Of a stretch of DNA of 64,000 bases, positions 17,023-26,715 are shown piece after piece (position 1 is the stretch's first letter; each line of letters opens with the position of its first letter). Under the pieces are notes generated by a model. The model was given only the letters and a program-made list of their open reading frames with translations. It did no database searches and had not been told where the DNA came from. This stretch comes from a virus. The translations under genes were made by a program, and so were the position numbers. The stretch spans positions 1-64,000 of the IMG/VR virus record IMGVR_UViG_3300043448_000837. One strand, written 5' to 3'.

Positions 17023-17053
17023 CCTGCTACAAGCGTTATAGGGGTTTTTACCC
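16892..17053 (-). repeat. 162-bp duplicated promoter plus fibre N-terminus, copy 2
   Basis: Ungapped match to 15699-15860, covering the motif, leader and the first about 43 codons. Differences fall mostly at synonymous positions in the coding part. Confidence 0.85.
17046..17053 (-). promoter_or_regulatory. GGGTAAAA motif (putative late promoter)
   Basis: Minus-strand GGGTAAAA, 23 bp before the ATG at 17022 and directly adjacent to the TAA of the 1001-residue gene. Confidence 0.55.
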
Positions 17054-20000
17054 TTATCCGGGTGTCGGCAAGATTGTAACGGTGATTGGCTCTCCGGGTC
17101 CGGAAGGCTCGGCAGGGCAGTCCGGTGTGATGTAAAGAGTTTGAGGTTGCGTTTCAGCAAATCTCCACGCTGCTTCCTGCTGAACGTCGAAGAAACCGTC
17201 CTCCGCAGCGGACGCATCGGCCACAAAGTATGCGTAACCGATCTTGTAGTTGTTTGCATCTACATCGTAAGTTTTTGACGGATTGTCGCAGGTTGGGGGG
17301 AACTTGTAAATGCTTGCGTCCCATACTGGCGCTTCAATTAACTCCACCGCCCCATCCAAAAGGTCATTCACATAGTACCCTGAAAGGAAACTGCATGCGT
17401 TGATGTTCAAGTAAACACCTTGCCAGTTACCGAAACCTTCTTTGGAGAAATCTACGAGTCGGTTGTGAAGAGGGTCGTACTCCACAAACTGCGCTTCCGT
17501 GAAATCGTCGTAGTCAATGTCGACGATTGGGCGAACCGAAGCATTTGTGTAGGACGCATCCACAAACGAGAAATCGTCGTACAGGACGGTGGAGTAGAAG
17601 TAAGGCTCAGAATACACATAGGTGTAGTCCGTTCTATCACCCCGGAGGGAAACTTCTTCGTAAATTTCCGGAAGGCTCGCAGGTGGCGGACAATCCATTC
17701 TCTCCGGCTCGATGTTGCTACCGAAGTAAGAGAAATCTTCGCAAACCAGGGCAGTCTTCTGCCACAGTGCTCCATTGCGACCGTAATCAAGAGGGAGACG
17801 AACGAAGAAACGTTGCCAGTTATCAAGAGCTGGCCCGTTGTTGAGGTCCGCTACCAGCGGGTTCGGATAAGTCCCCCGCGCAATCAAACTCTCTGAGTCT
17901 GAGCTTTGAAGGTGCTGGGTCTTCCACAACCTTAGGGGGGTTTCAGCGTCGTACACATTAGGCGACATCTTGTAAATCACACCGCTGAAAACCAACGACG
18001 AGATGTCCAGACGATACGAAGAGGTCAGTGAGTCAGAGATTTCAATCCGGGGGAATTGTGTTTTTCCCTGAAGGTTGAAAGCTCGGTATGTGAAACTGTA
18101 AGAACCTACTACTGTTGTGGTTTCGTAGGAAATGTTGTAGTTTGCTGTTACGAGGCTTTGCCCGTCCTCGAGCAAGTTCCCATCGCAATAGAAACGTATT
18201 GTACTAGGGTCGTAAGTGCTTGGCGGAGATGAAAGTGCCACGTTGTCATTCAAGGGGGTCCACCCGCTTTCAAGCAAAATCTGAGCATTACGTGCTCCTA
18301 CGTTCGCGTCAGCGTAATCCCACCACAGTTCGCCTTCCAGCGGACCATCATAAAGAGAACTGTCCGCAATAAACTTCAAGATTGAGTCTGGAAACAAGGT
18401 CCAGTCAAAGTTATTTTCTTCCTTGCACAGGATTGTTTGGTATTGCCCTGAGACCACAAACTCTAAATTGTTGATCGAGTAATTTGAAGTGGACGGCGAA
18501 AGCCCATCTGAGTTGTAAACGTAGGTCGGCACATTTAACGGTATACCTTGACTCGCCGCAGAGAAGTCGAACTCGTTCTGAAATAGGAAACGAATCGGAA
18601 CCCAGTACTGCGTTCCAGGCTGAGGGTACAGGTACAAACTACCAGGACCAGGGAATCCCCCTTCAATGCCCAGAATATTCGCCGAGTCGGTCAAACCTTG
18701 TATGTCAACAATGACGATGCAAGTCGTATTTTCTGGTACCTGGCCGAAGCCTGACAAAAAGGAATCGACATCCGGAAACACAAAGTCAGGGATCAACTCT
18801 TGTTCAGGTGCTTCTCGGTAGGTGACTTCCACCCAAAATGGGCAATCACCTTCTTGCTTCACTTGGACCGCGAGTTTTCCTGTGGAGCTGTTCCACCAAA
18901 GTTTTCCTGGCGGCAGATCACCTGGAATGCCCGCATCAACTTCAGCCCGCTGTGCATAAACCCGGTCTACCAGATCGTTGAACTCCAGACTTCTCTCAAG
19001 AGTGGGGAAATATAGGGACTTTTCTTCGTCGTACCCGTGAATGGAAAGACTGTCGAACGCCAAGTTAAATGGCAGCGCACCGCCTTTGTTCCCCCACGCT
19101 CCCCGGAAATTCTCAAGGCTGCAAGACCCTCCCCAATCAGACGGGTCAACCCAACTTTGAATCTTAACTTCCAGGCTATAGCCATCTGTCGACAGAAATG
19201 CGGTAACTCCTACAGAAGTCGGGGTCAGATTGGCCGGCAGTCTAAGCACCCAGCGCTCAATCGTTTCGTCGTACTCAGGGGCGATATCTACACTCAGGGA
19301 ACTGCTGTACGACAGGAACACAGGTTTGTCGAACGCATACACAGATCCCGCGAACAAGATTGGGAAGAGGTAAGGGAAAAGTTCGCCGGTGTCGTAACTC
19401 GGGAACAAAATAAGTTTCCCAATAGTTGGAGGCGGAACATCGAACAAAGTCGGACCATCAAACAAAGTCGTTACGGGACTAAAGGATAGTTCTTCTTTGC
19501 AGTGGAAAGAGTTATCTCCAGCAACTCCGATGCTCGGGCGAAGAAACGGTGCGGGTCTTGCGCTAGGTACGTCAATTCGCAGCTGAACATTGCTGTTGAT
19601 CTTGGTGAAGAATGTGTCGTCTACTTCCCCAAAGTTCAGAAGCATTCTGCCGGAAGTTTCCGAGAGCGACTGAATGGTGTAACTATCGGTGTCAAGGTAT
19701 GCCGTCTGCCCTGCGGAAATTCGGTCGTCTCTTTCAATCTCAACGACTGCAACATTCGGTGAGGAAAAATCTTCAATATTGTCCCAAGTTCTGACAGAGA
19801 AGACACGAGGAAGAACGAAATTGTTGTATACTCCGAACGTTCCCCCTAGAAGTTGCCTTTTCTGAGAAACGGTTTCAGGGAGATTTGTCCAGTAGTTGCT
19901 TCCGCTCCAACCCAGCATTTGCGCCAGGAAGTCCAGTTGCCCGTTTACTCGTGACTTGGCAAGGTCAACCTGAGTGGTTTGCTCGGGTGACAGATACTTG

Positions 20001-20059
20001 TTAGTGAAATTCCGAAGCTCAAATTCGCTTGGACTAAAACTAGGATTTGCTTCTGTCAT
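17054..20059 (-). CDS. Large baseplate/tail-fibre structural protein
   Basis: A 1001-residue, beta-rich, low-Lys protein with frequent Tyr/Asp/Ser turns. Two LWW-containing motifs (PPGKLWWNSSTGKLAV at about residue 400 and EGELWWDYAD at about 600) occur in cyanophage tail proteins that I recognise only by pattern. It follows the 427-residue gene and baseplate J in one unit without intergenic space, so it is likely a baseplate-attached fibre or wedge component. No receptor-binding motif identified. Confidence 0.7.
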   Translation of the reverse strand: MTEANPSFSPSEFELRNFTNKYLSPEQTTQVDLAKSRVNGQLDFLAQMLGWSGSNYWTNLPETVSQKRQLLGGTFGVYNNFVLPRVFSVRTWDNIEDFSSPNVAVVEIERDDRISAGQTAYLDTDSYTIQSLSETSGRMLLNFGEVDDTFFTKINSNVQLRIDVPSARPAPFLRPSIGVAGDNSFHCKEELSFSPVTTLFDGPTLFDVPPPTIGKLILFPSYDTGELFPYLFPILFAGSVYAFDKPVFLSYSSSLSVDIAPEYDETIERWVLRLPANLTPTSVGVTAFLSTDGYSLEVKIQSWVDPSDWGGSCSLENFRGAWGNKGGALPFNLAFDSLSIHGYDEEKSLYFPTLERSLEFNDLVDRVYAQRAEVDAGIPGDLPPGKLWWNSSTGKLAVQVKQEGDCPFWVEVTYREAPEQELIPDFVFPDVDSFLSGFGQVPENTTCIVIVDIQGLTDSANILGIEGGFPGPGSLYLYPQPGTQYWVPIRFLFQNEFDFSAASQGIPLNVPTYVYNSDGLSPSTSNYSINNLEFVVSGQYQTILCKEENNFDWTLFPDSILKFIADSSLYDGPLEGELWWDYADANVGARNAQILLESGWTPLNDNVALSSPPSTYDPSTIRFYCDGNLLEDGQSLVTANYNISYETTTVVGSYSFTYRAFNLQGKTQFPRIEISDSLTSSYRLDISSLVFSGVIYKMSPNVYDAETPLRLWKTQHLQSSDSESLIARGTYPNPLVADLNNGPALDNWQRFFVRLPLDYGRNGALWQKTALVCEDFSYFGSNIEPERMDCPPPASLPEIYEEVSLRGDRTDYTYVYSEPYFYSTVLYDDFSFVDASYTNASVRPIVDIDYDDFTEAQFVEYDPLHNRLVDFSKEGFGNWQGVYLNINACSFLSGYYVNDLLDGAVELIEAPVWDASIYKFPPTCDNPSKTYDVDANNYKIGYAYFVADASAAEDGFFDVQQEAAWRFAETQPQTLYITPDCPAEPSGPGEPITVTILPTPG

Positions 20060-21343
20060 TTAAGTTAGTTCCACACCGTAAAGTTCAAGAGACAGATATT
20101 CTTGGCTCATGCAGACGACCGGGTTCATCCACAAAACAGAATACCCTGAGAATTGTTCATAGAAGTCGATGAGTTCTTCATCGAAAGGCTTCGTCAACCA
20201 GTCCGCAACGGGCTTGTATTCGCGGTGAATGATTGGTCGAATATCCTGTATGTCTTGCAACAGATAGTCTGAGCCAACATCTATGAATGCAAGGTTGCAG
20301 TAGGTTACGGGAATTTCTTCCCCGTCAGTGTTTGTAACTGTGTTTGGAACAGCATTCTCAGGGTAGATTGAAAGCGCACAACGCGAAGAAGCTCCAGCTT
20401 TCTTCGTCATCTTGGTAACTACCCCCGAGACAGTGATCGTCTGAATTTTCATGTTCAGATCGGTGAAATCCACTCTCCACCCGGTTTGAAAACTAGGCGA
20501 AGGGATAAGAAACTCAAAGTATTGACTAGTGTCGTCCAGACTCACAGAAGCTGTGACAACTTCTTGTGGACCGCTGCTCAGAACATAGCTCAACGTTGCG
20601 CTTCCAGAAAAGCTCGAACCTGATGGGCACCGCAAAACAACCTTTGAAAACGCCGAAGGTAGGTCATCGCCACTAACCCACTCCAGGAAAGTGGAAGTGG
20701 GCTGAGTGGAAGACGGGAAGTAGCTGTCCTGGTTCGACCAAAAGGTGTCTGAGCTCAGGAAAGCGTTCAGAGCAGGGTATCTCCACCCGATAACCGAATC
20801 GGTGCTCGATGTGATCAGCAACTTGGTTCCAGTTAACAAATAGTCGTTAACTTGGTAAAGATGTTCAACTGGGCTGTCGTCGTAGCTAAGCTGATAAGCA
20901 ACAAGATAGCGACCGCTGTCGAAATCCAACTCTTTCAGATTGAGAATGGTTGGAGGGACTGCGATCGTCCCATACTTCCACACAACCTGACCCGACTTGA
21001 CAATCAAGTTTTCAAAAGTTGCAGAAGCAACCACCTCAAGGGAAGTAGGTCCGAAGATGCCCTCTCCCCACGGGATGAAAACATACCCTACATCTTGAAC
21101 TGTGTCAAGTTGAATAGCAGTGTTTGACGCAGGGATTATGTCAAAGAAGTTGACTTGGTAGGTCTCACTTACAGCGGGCAAGCGTCTGTAAATCGGCCTT
21201 CCCCCTGGAATCCACTCGGTTTCCCTGGTTCTCAGGTTCTTAACCTCGATTGACTGATCAGACAAGGTGCTAATAGTCCTACCTTGCGTGCTCGTCTGAA
21301 TGGTTTGAACCCCACCGTCAATGGGAATAAGCTGTTGACTCAT
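20060..21343 (-). CDS. Baseplate-associated structural protein
   Basis: A 427-residue, beta-rich protein. Its start overlaps the stop of baseplate J (ATGA) and its stop abuts the 1001-residue gene, so the three are translated together. No catalytic motif. By position it is a wedge or fibre-network protein; by sequence it is unassigned. Confidence 0.7.
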   Translation of the reverse strand: MSQQLIPIDGGVQTIQTSTQGRTISTLSDQSIEVKNLRTRETEWIPGGRPIYRRLPAVSETYQVNFFDIIPASNTAIQLDTVQDVGYVFIPWGEGIFGPTSLEVVASATFENLIVKSGQVVWKYGTIAVPPTILNLKELDFDSGRYLVAYQLSYDDSPVEHLYQVNDYLLTGTKLLITSSTDSVIGWRYPALNAFLSSDTFWSNQDSYFPSSTQPTSTFLEWVSGDDLPSAFSKVVLRCPSGSSFSGSATLSYVLSSGPQEVVTASVSLDDTSQYFEFLIPSPSFQTGWRVDFTDLNMKIQTITVSGVVTKMTKKAGASSRCALSIYPENAVPNTVTNTDGEEIPVTYCNLAFIDVGSDYLLQDIQDIRPIIHREYKPVADWLTKPFDEELIDFYEQFSGYSVLWMNPVVCMSQEYLSLELYGVELT

Positions 21344-24300
21344 AGCCCCATAGTCCCGTTTCTATAGTTCGGCGGCGAATAGGGGTAGGTTGTTCCAGTG
21401 AACCAGGAAAGCTGCGGAACTTCCGTCGAAGTGGAAGCATTCTCCCAAACGTATAAGTAGGGAGCCGAAGCGTTACTGAACCTGCCACCATTCTTAGGAA
21501 TCAGCGTAATGCTTGCGATGCCAAGTTTGATCGCCGAGATATCCCGACCAAACTGAGATTTGATCTGCTCGTCGCAAGTGTAAGCATTCACGTACCGAAG
21601 AAGGTTACCTTCGTACTCTTCGATTCTGGTTGTGTTGACGACAGTAGTGTTCGTCCAATCGGTAACGGTTGGCACTGGCGAGAAAGCTCGCATGACTCGA
21701 TACAAGTTTCGACCATCTTCCGAAACAATCGTATCCTCGGAGTAGAGCGAGTAGTCCGGGTTGAAATAGGGAATGTACGGTAGAGTTAGGAGGGCGCTGT
21801 CAGCGACATCAGCCGAGGGCACAAACACTTGGTTCTCAAAGTAGACTGAAAAGTCAAACAGCGGTGTTACGTTCGTTGTCGCAGTGTAGGAAAAAATCTC
21901 ACTACCTTGTCTGAAGAATGTGGTGTCGCCCTTAAAGAACCGGAACATTCTCTGCGGAGTTTTAACCGTGCCGTTGTTAATAGACTCAGCAAGTGAAACT
22001 ACCTGAGAAGGCGTGTAAGCCAGCGGTAAAACAAGGTTCTCATCCAGCAAATCGTTGATCAGAGTGCTGTCCGGCGTGAAGTACTGAGTTGCCACAAAAT
22101 ACTGCGGTGCTGACACACTCGATTCTTTGTACTCCAGGTAGGTTCCCACCGGGAAACGGGGTTTGTACTTGTACACTGGCAAACCGAGGTCAGCATTTTG
22201 AACCACGATTTCTTGGATGATGCCGAACTCAACAAGTGTGTCGAAGTATTCTTTGACCGCTAAGTCGTTTGGCTCGTACACAAATCCCTGCAAAACGTAG
22301 GCAAATTTGTTCACGCCACCCTTCAAAGGGTCCACGTAGTTGTAATAAGGGTCTGCCACCGCATTCGGTCCGGATCCGATTTGAGGGGTGGTAACCCACG
22401 TTCCAGACAAATACGAGTTTCCGGGAACCAGCGAGTTGGGGACCACCGAACTTCCTAAAAGACCTGCGGAAAGTGCGCTTGTTGTGTTATTTGAGGGAGC
22501 CTGAAGGGTGAAGTTCTGATCAACAACCCAAACCAAACTTCCGATTCTTGGAACGGTAACTGCTGTAACAGGGATGCTGAAACCAGCGCCAACTCCACTG
22601 TTGCCAAGGTTTGAATCAGCTGCTGTTAAAATCGACCCTGGCGTATAACCGTCACCGGGAGAGACAAGCGCCACTGCTGTTACAACGCCGCCGGAAACCG
22701 TGATGTTTGCTGTTGCTCCTACGCCGAATCCGGTAGTGTTTACCAAGGGAACATTCGTATAATTTCCGTTTGTATACCCTAAACCGGGAGTAATTGTCCC
22801 TAAGGCGGAGATGGGGCCGATCAAGAGTTCTTGGGGCGTTTCGGGAACGAATTGACCGTCACCCGGAACATAGTCGTACTCTACTATGTCCGGGTTGTAA
22901 GAACCGCCCAAATTGCTTACGTAGCTGTTCCCAACCACCCACGGTGAGTAGGTTTTCTCTCCGGATATTTTGCCTCCAACCGCAACGAGAAGGGGAATCT
23001 CTGCTAAAGAGCCGATGTTGATGTTGTCAAGGATCACATGGAGTTTTCCGTCGCCACCGCTCGCTGGACTCCAGTAAACAACGTCACCTTGGTTGTAACT
23101 TCCCGCTTGCAGAAGTTGAATTTGCCTCATGACCAGATTTCCGTAAATCGTCTGATCTTTCTTTTCGGCAGAGTACGGAGTGAAAGAGGTAAGGACGGGA
23201 TAATAAGACGTTGTCGGAATCGTCTCCAGAACCAAATCGTTTTGATTCAGAAGTTGCTCAGATGGGTCAAAAGAGTAGACCTGCGTGTAAAGCGCAGCGG
23301 AAGGTCCGAGTTGTGGCGGAGTGTTGTATGCCTTCGCGGCCACAATTCGGGGGTTAACGTACCGAGTGTCCGCGTCAAACGTTGCGTAGAAAGCGGAATC
23401 AACGTCGCTTACGCTCGGATCGGTAGAGGAAGGAAAAACGTTTCCAGGCTGAAGCAACTGGAAAAGCCTGTCCCGAAAGTTCAACGAGGAGTTCCGTAGA
23501 TTCACTCCGAAAGAACTGTTGGCGTCCACTTCCAGGGTAATGTCGTATTGAACCTGGCTAAGTGTTAGAGGATACAGGTGCCCCGTTGTTCCGATCGGAA
23601 CAGAGAAGTTCACCACATTCTGACCCCTGCTGAGTTGTTCCTCAGTCAGTTCAACACCGCCAGGACCAAGAACGAAGAATGATACTTGACCGCTTGGCAG
23701 AATGTAGTCGGTTAAATAATTGTACGAGAATTCGGACCCTCTGTTGGGTTGCACCGATGTTTGAGTCCCTACTCCGTAAAAGTCGATGAAGAAGTCCTGC
23801 CAATCTTGCGCGCTTACAGGGTTCTTTCGACGAATTAACGTGAAGAAACGTTCCTGAACTTCCTGGTAAGTTTCAACGTCCGATCCGCCGGTTGCGGGCT
23901 CGGGATTTATTGCACTCAAACCAGCGACGTTTATCGCTGAAGAGCCGACGATCGAGTTCGCAGGTACGTTGTAAAGTGACCCGACAAACTCTGAGAATAC
24001 CGGCACGTAAATAACCGTCTCTCCTGGCGAGAAAGTGTAATTCTCAGCAGTCAAGAAAGAATAAACTTGGCCGCCGGTGATGTTCGGGTCAGTTGTGAAC
24101 GAAGAGCCGGAGGGAATTGTGACAGGGCTGTTTGAAGGCGGTATTGTAAGTACGAGCCGAGCGAGAGACGCAGTCCCAAGGCGTCTCATCGCACCCAGGA
24201 AAGGACCAATCCACTCAAGCAGAATCTTTTCTGGCAGCTGGTTCGCCCAAAAGAGAAACTCACCCTGCGCGAAAACCTGCCCTTCCAGCAAAGCAGCCAA

Positions 24301-24432
24301 AGGGTTTCCAGAGCTGAAGTCGTTTAACGTTTGGTTAGAGGCTTGATATACTCTTTGTGAAGCAGCTTGAACAAGCTCTGCTTCATTTCGAGGGTCAATC
24401 GAAACTGACGGTAATGGTGCGTATCTAGGCAT
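21340..24432 (-). CDS. Baseplate J-like wedge protein
   Basis: A 1030-residue protein. Residues 1-230 match the baseplate J/gp6-gp47 pattern: an N-terminal helical part, PVTIPSGSSFTT, a YNVPANSI beta region and ATGGSDVETYQEVQERFF before a helical segment. These proteins form the ring that holds the wedge together. Typical J proteins are 300-500 residues; here a long C-terminal extension contains beta-rich domains and a Gly-rich segment (TPGLGYTNGNYTNV), probably extra fibre or carbohydrate-contact domains. Confidence 0.82.
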   Translation of the reverse strand: MPRYAPLPSVSIDPRNEAELVQAASQRVYQASNQTLNDFSSGNPLAALLEGQVFAQGEFLFWANQLPEKILLEWIGPFLGAMRRLGTASLARLVLTIPPSNSPVTIPSGSSFTTDPNITGGQVYSFLTAENYTFSPGETVIYVPVFSEFVGSLYNVPANSIVGSSAINVAGLSAINPEPATGGSDVETYQEVQERFFTLIRRKNPVSAQDWQDFFIDFYGVGTQTSVQPNRGSEFSYNYLTDYILPSGQVSFFVLGPGGVELTEEQLSRGQNVVNFSVPIGTTGHLYPLTLSQVQYDITLEVDANSSFGVNLRNSSLNFRDRLFQLLQPGNVFPSSTDPSVSDVDSAFYATFDADTRYVNPRIVAAKAYNTPPQLGPSAALYTQVYSFDPSEQLLNQNDLVLETIPTTSYYPVLTSFTPYSAEKKDQTIYGNLVMRQIQLLQAGSYNQGDVVYWSPASGGDGKLHVILDNINIGSLAEIPLLVAVGGKISGEKTYSPWVVGNSYVSNLGGSYNPDIVEYDYVPGDGQFVPETPQELLIGPISALGTITPGLGYTNGNYTNVPLVNTTGFGVGATANITVSGGVVTAVALVSPGDGYTPGSILTAADSNLGNSGVGAGFSIPVTAVTVPRIGSLVWVVDQNFTLQAPSNNTTSALSAGLLGSSVVPNSLVPGNSYLSGTWVTTPQIGSGPNAVADPYYNYVDPLKGGVNKFAYVLQGFVYEPNDLAVKEYFDTLVEFGIIQEIVVQNADLGLPVYKYKPRFPVGTYLEYKESSVSAPQYFVATQYFTPDSTLINDLLDENLVLPLAYTPSQVVSLAESINNGTVKTPQRMFRFFKGDTTFFRQGSEIFSYTATTNVTPLFDFSVYFENQVFVPSADVADSALLTLPYIPYFNPDYSLYSEDTIVSEDGRNLYRVMRAFSPVPTVTDWTNTTVVNTTRIEEYEGNLLRYVNAYTCDEQIKSQFGRDISAIKLGIASITLIPKNGGRFSNASAPYLYVWENASTSTEVPQLSWFTGTTYPYSPPNYRNGTMGL

Positions 24433-24441
24433 TTATCAGCC

Positions 24442-25008
24442 TCAGCAGGGTTCGCAAATCGTTGTGCTGGCGTTAGGTGCCGGTGCAGAGTAGTTATTGC
24501 AGGGGCAAGGATCTCCTGCCGAGTTCTCAAGGTAGTAGAAGCCATTGTCAATCACCAGAGTGTCCAACAAGTACTCAATCTGCTCTTTAAGAACGAGTTT
24601 TGTGATCAAGTCTTCAAGTTGAAGAGCGTCGAACCTTTGTGGGATCGTGGAAGGGTTGATTCCAGCAGCGAAGTTATATTTGTCGTTGGTGGTATAACTT
24701 TTCGGTGCGTTCTCTTTCACATTCTCCGTCCCCCCCGGCGGCACCGCAAATCCGAAATTCCAGACACCCGTGACAACTTTTGTTCCAGAAATTGCTAGCC
24801 CGCTAACGTTGTCCCCTTCCAGGTTTGGTTGAGGGGTGCTCAAAGTAACGTATCTTGAGTCAAGCCCGTTCGGGCCAGCCGTGATGAACGAGTTTAGACC
24901 AAGTGGGGGGTAGTGCCAATCGAGATCTTGACCATCGAACGTAATTTGCTTAGCACCGTTAAGCCACTGGCTTGTAACGATTACACCACTAGAAAAAGTT
25001 GTCTTCAT
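24442..25008 (-). CDS. Tail-region protein with Cys-rich C-terminus
   Basis: A 188-residue protein. The N-terminal two-thirds are beta-rich (TTFSSGVIVTSQWLNGAKQI), followed by a helix (residues about 125-150) and a Cys-rich end (DPCPCNN ... TICEPC) that could bind metal. It lies between the tail tube and baseplate J. A GGGTAAAA motif 30 bp upstream starts a new unit after a terminator. Function unknown. Confidence 0.65.
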   Translation of the reverse strand: MKTTFSSGVIVTSQWLNGAKQITFDGQDLDWHYPPLGLNSFITAGPNGLDSRYVTLSTPQPNLEGDNVSGLAISGTKVVTGVWNFGFAVPPGGTENVKENAPKSYTTNDKYNFAAGINPSTIPQRFDALQLEDLITKLVLKEQIEYLLDTLVIDNGFYYLENSAGDPCPCNNYSAPAPNASTTICEPC

Positions 25009-25038
25009 GAATCCCTACGGATTGCCTTCTTGAATTGG

Positions 25039-25046
25039 TTTTACCC
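25039..25046 (-). promoter_or_regulatory. GGGTAAAA motif (putative late promoter)
   Basis: Minus-strand GGGTAAAA, 30 bp before the ATG at 25008, placed just after the terminator of the tail tube gene. Confidence 0.6.
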
Positions 25047-25049
25047 TAC

Positions 25050-25077
25050 AAAAAATCCCCAGCCGAAGCCGGGGATA
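25050..25077 (-). terminator. Intrinsic terminator after the tail tube gene
   Basis: ATCCCC-GGC-TTCG-GCT-GGGGAT stem with a TTCG loop, then TTTTTT on the minus strand. This is the clearest rho-independent terminator in the window. Confidence 0.9.
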
Positions 25078-25097
25078 AGTAACTCTGAACCCGAGGA

Positions 25098-25541
25098 TCA
25101 GGTGCGCTCCCAGTAGTTAACTGTGAACGAGCACTCGATCGTCTGAACGTTTCCGCTCTCACGGTCAACGTCAGCGGTTGTGACTGACTTGTATTGGCAA
25201 CCGTAAAGCACGTATTGGCCGCCTGCGGGAGCAGAACCAGCGCCGACGCAATCTTTAGGGGTCACGGTAACCGTGATTTCCTCACAGTTGTACGAAAGCC
25301 AGAATTGCTCGAGTTGTTTGAAGATGGTAGGGTCGTACGGGGCCTCTAACGTTACGTCGTCTGCGGTTCTCGGTCCAATGACGTGGTACAGTCTGTTTCC
25401 AGAACCGTTAGCGTACTTGCTGTCTTCGGCTGAATCCTTGACACCGCTGAACTTAGTGAACACCGCTGTGAAAGTGGGTCCACCAAGAGCTGTGAATGAA
25501 ACTTCGTACTGAGACTTGGTAATCGGTCTTAAAATAGCCAT
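25098..25541 (-). CDS. Tail tube protein
   Basis: A 147-residue protein of the T4 gp19/conserved phage tail tube family: N-terminal KSQYEVSFTALGGPTF strand, KFSGVKDS, then ANDVT-like TADDVTLEAPYDPTIFKQLEQFW and a C-terminal ECSFTVNYWERT. It has a near-perfect ribosome site (AAGGAGGT, 6 bases before the ATG), fitting a highly made structural protein, and is followed by a strong terminator. It sits next to the capsid rather than the sheath, an unusual separation. Confidence 0.85.
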   Translation of the reverse strand: MAILRPITKSQYEVSFTALGGPTFTAVFTKFSGVKDSAEDSKYANGSGNRLYHVIGPRTADDVTLEAPYDPTIFKQLEQFWLSYNCEEITVTVTPKDCVGAGSAPAGGQYVLYGCQYKSVTTADVDRESGNVQTIECSFTVNYWERT

Positions 25542-25569
25542 GATGACACCTCCTTATGTATTTCTTGGA

Positions 25570-26622
25570 TCAACCAAGAATGTTGGAGATCATCGCGCCA
25601 GAACCGATAAGACCAGTGGCACCAAGACCCACCAGGTTAACAACACGCTCAACAGTGATTTCAGCACGAACCACGCGACGCTCACGAATGTAGTACTCGG
25701 GGCGAACAGCAGGGGTGCCAGTCAGTTGATAGGTGTAAGCGAAAGCAGGGGTAGCAGCATTAGCGCCACCAGCAGGCATTACGCTGTCTGAAGGACCATT
25801 GGGGCTGTAGAACAGCAGGATTCCGTTTGAAGGGAACACAGGCTGCAGGGTGCCATCGGTGGCAAGATAACGGCCCTCAGCAACGCGCAGACCACGCTCA
25901 AGACCGAAGTAACGAGCAAGCAGGTCTGTGTCGATTGAATCGGCAGTGGTGTACTTGATGCGCTCAAGGATAGCCTGGTTGGTCAGCAGTTGATCAAACA
26001 CGGCAGTTCCCAGAACCATCGAGTTCGGACGGATACCGATTTGGTTGGCAACCGAACGCTTCAGGGTCAGGATGTCCTCGATCGGGTTGGAAGTCAGTGA
26101 AGACCAAGCCGAAGGACCAGCGGCAGAACCGTAGGCGGTCTGGAAGTTAGCCCAGGTGGTGAAACCAAGACCGGTCTGAGTACCAGCACCAGCGGTAGGC
26201 TCGTAAGGGTTGTAACCAGCGGTTACGGTCACGGCCTGGCTTACAGTGTACTCGTAAGCATTCATCAGGCGAGACATGGCGTTGCGAGTTTCGATCGCAC
26301 GCAGGTCAACCTGAGCAGGACCTTCACCAGCGTTCTCGATGACTTCTTCGGGCAGTTCCCAAGCCACGACTTCTTGCTCAAGCGCATAAGGCTCGGCATC
26401 GTAACGGCTTTGAACGAACGGAATGTTGGTTCCGTAAGCACGACGGAAGTCGTTGATGGCGAATTGCTCTTTGCCGAAGCGCAGAATGCGGCCAGCACGA
26501 GTCGGGGTGTCAACAACGGGGGCAATAAAGTTGGCGATATTAGTCGCCGGAAGCATGAAACCTTGTGCGAGCGTAGTCAAAATTGGATCTACGCCAGCAT
26601 AGGTTTGCTGGAGGTTCATCAT
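25570..26622 (-). CDS. Major capsid protein
   Basis: A 350-residue protein with HK97-fold features: N-terminal arm, PVVDTPTRAGRILRFGKEQF (E-loop region), ELPEEVIENAGEG (spine helix start), the P-domain (SVANQIGIRPNSMVLGTAVFDQL) and a C-terminal ERVVNLVGLGATGLI segment. Low Lys, high Ala, as in capsid proteins. It is preceded by a 93-nt leader with hairpins and follows the putative decoration gene. There is no long N-terminal propeptide. Confidence 0.88.
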   Translation of the reverse strand: MMNLQQTYAGVDPILTTLAQGFMLPATNIANFIAPVVDTPTRAGRILRFGKEQFAINDFRRAYGTNIPFVQSRYDAEPYALEQEVVAWELPEEVIENAGEGPAQVDLRAIETRNAMSRLMNAYEYTVSQAVTVTAGYNPYEPTAGAGTQTGLGFTTWANFQTAYGSAAGPSAWSSLTSNPIEDILTLKRSVANQIGIRPNSMVLGTAVFDQLLTNQAILERIKYTTADSIDTDLLARYFGLERGLRVAEGRYLATDGTLQPVFPSNGILLFYSPNGPSDSVMPAGGANAATPAFAYTYQLTGTPAVRPEYYIRERRVVRAEITVERVVNLVGLGATGLIGSGAMISNILG

Positions 26623-26644
26623 GGGAGGGAGGCTCCGAGATAGT

Positions 26645-26705
26645 TAAACGACTTCAAATGGTTGAAAACCACAGTTGGGACTTACACCCGAAGGATGCCC
26701 AACTG
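26645..26705 (-). promoter_or_regulatory. Structured leader of the capsid gene
   Basis: AGTTGGG...CCCAACT form a 7-bp outer stem enclosing a small hairpin (CATCC-TTC-GGGTG), followed by a second hairpin (TGGTT-TTC-AACCA). No GGGTAAAA is present, so the capsid gene is probably read from the upstream promoter and the hairpins may stabilise or process its mRNA. Confidence 0.5.
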
Positions 26706-26715
26706 AAGTTAATTA

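Noticed and set aside
15877-17259. Start of the second fibre gene at 17259
   Set aside because: That start would place 79 codons inside the 1001-residue gene in another frame; the ATG at 17022 is preceded by the motif and matches the paralogue's start.
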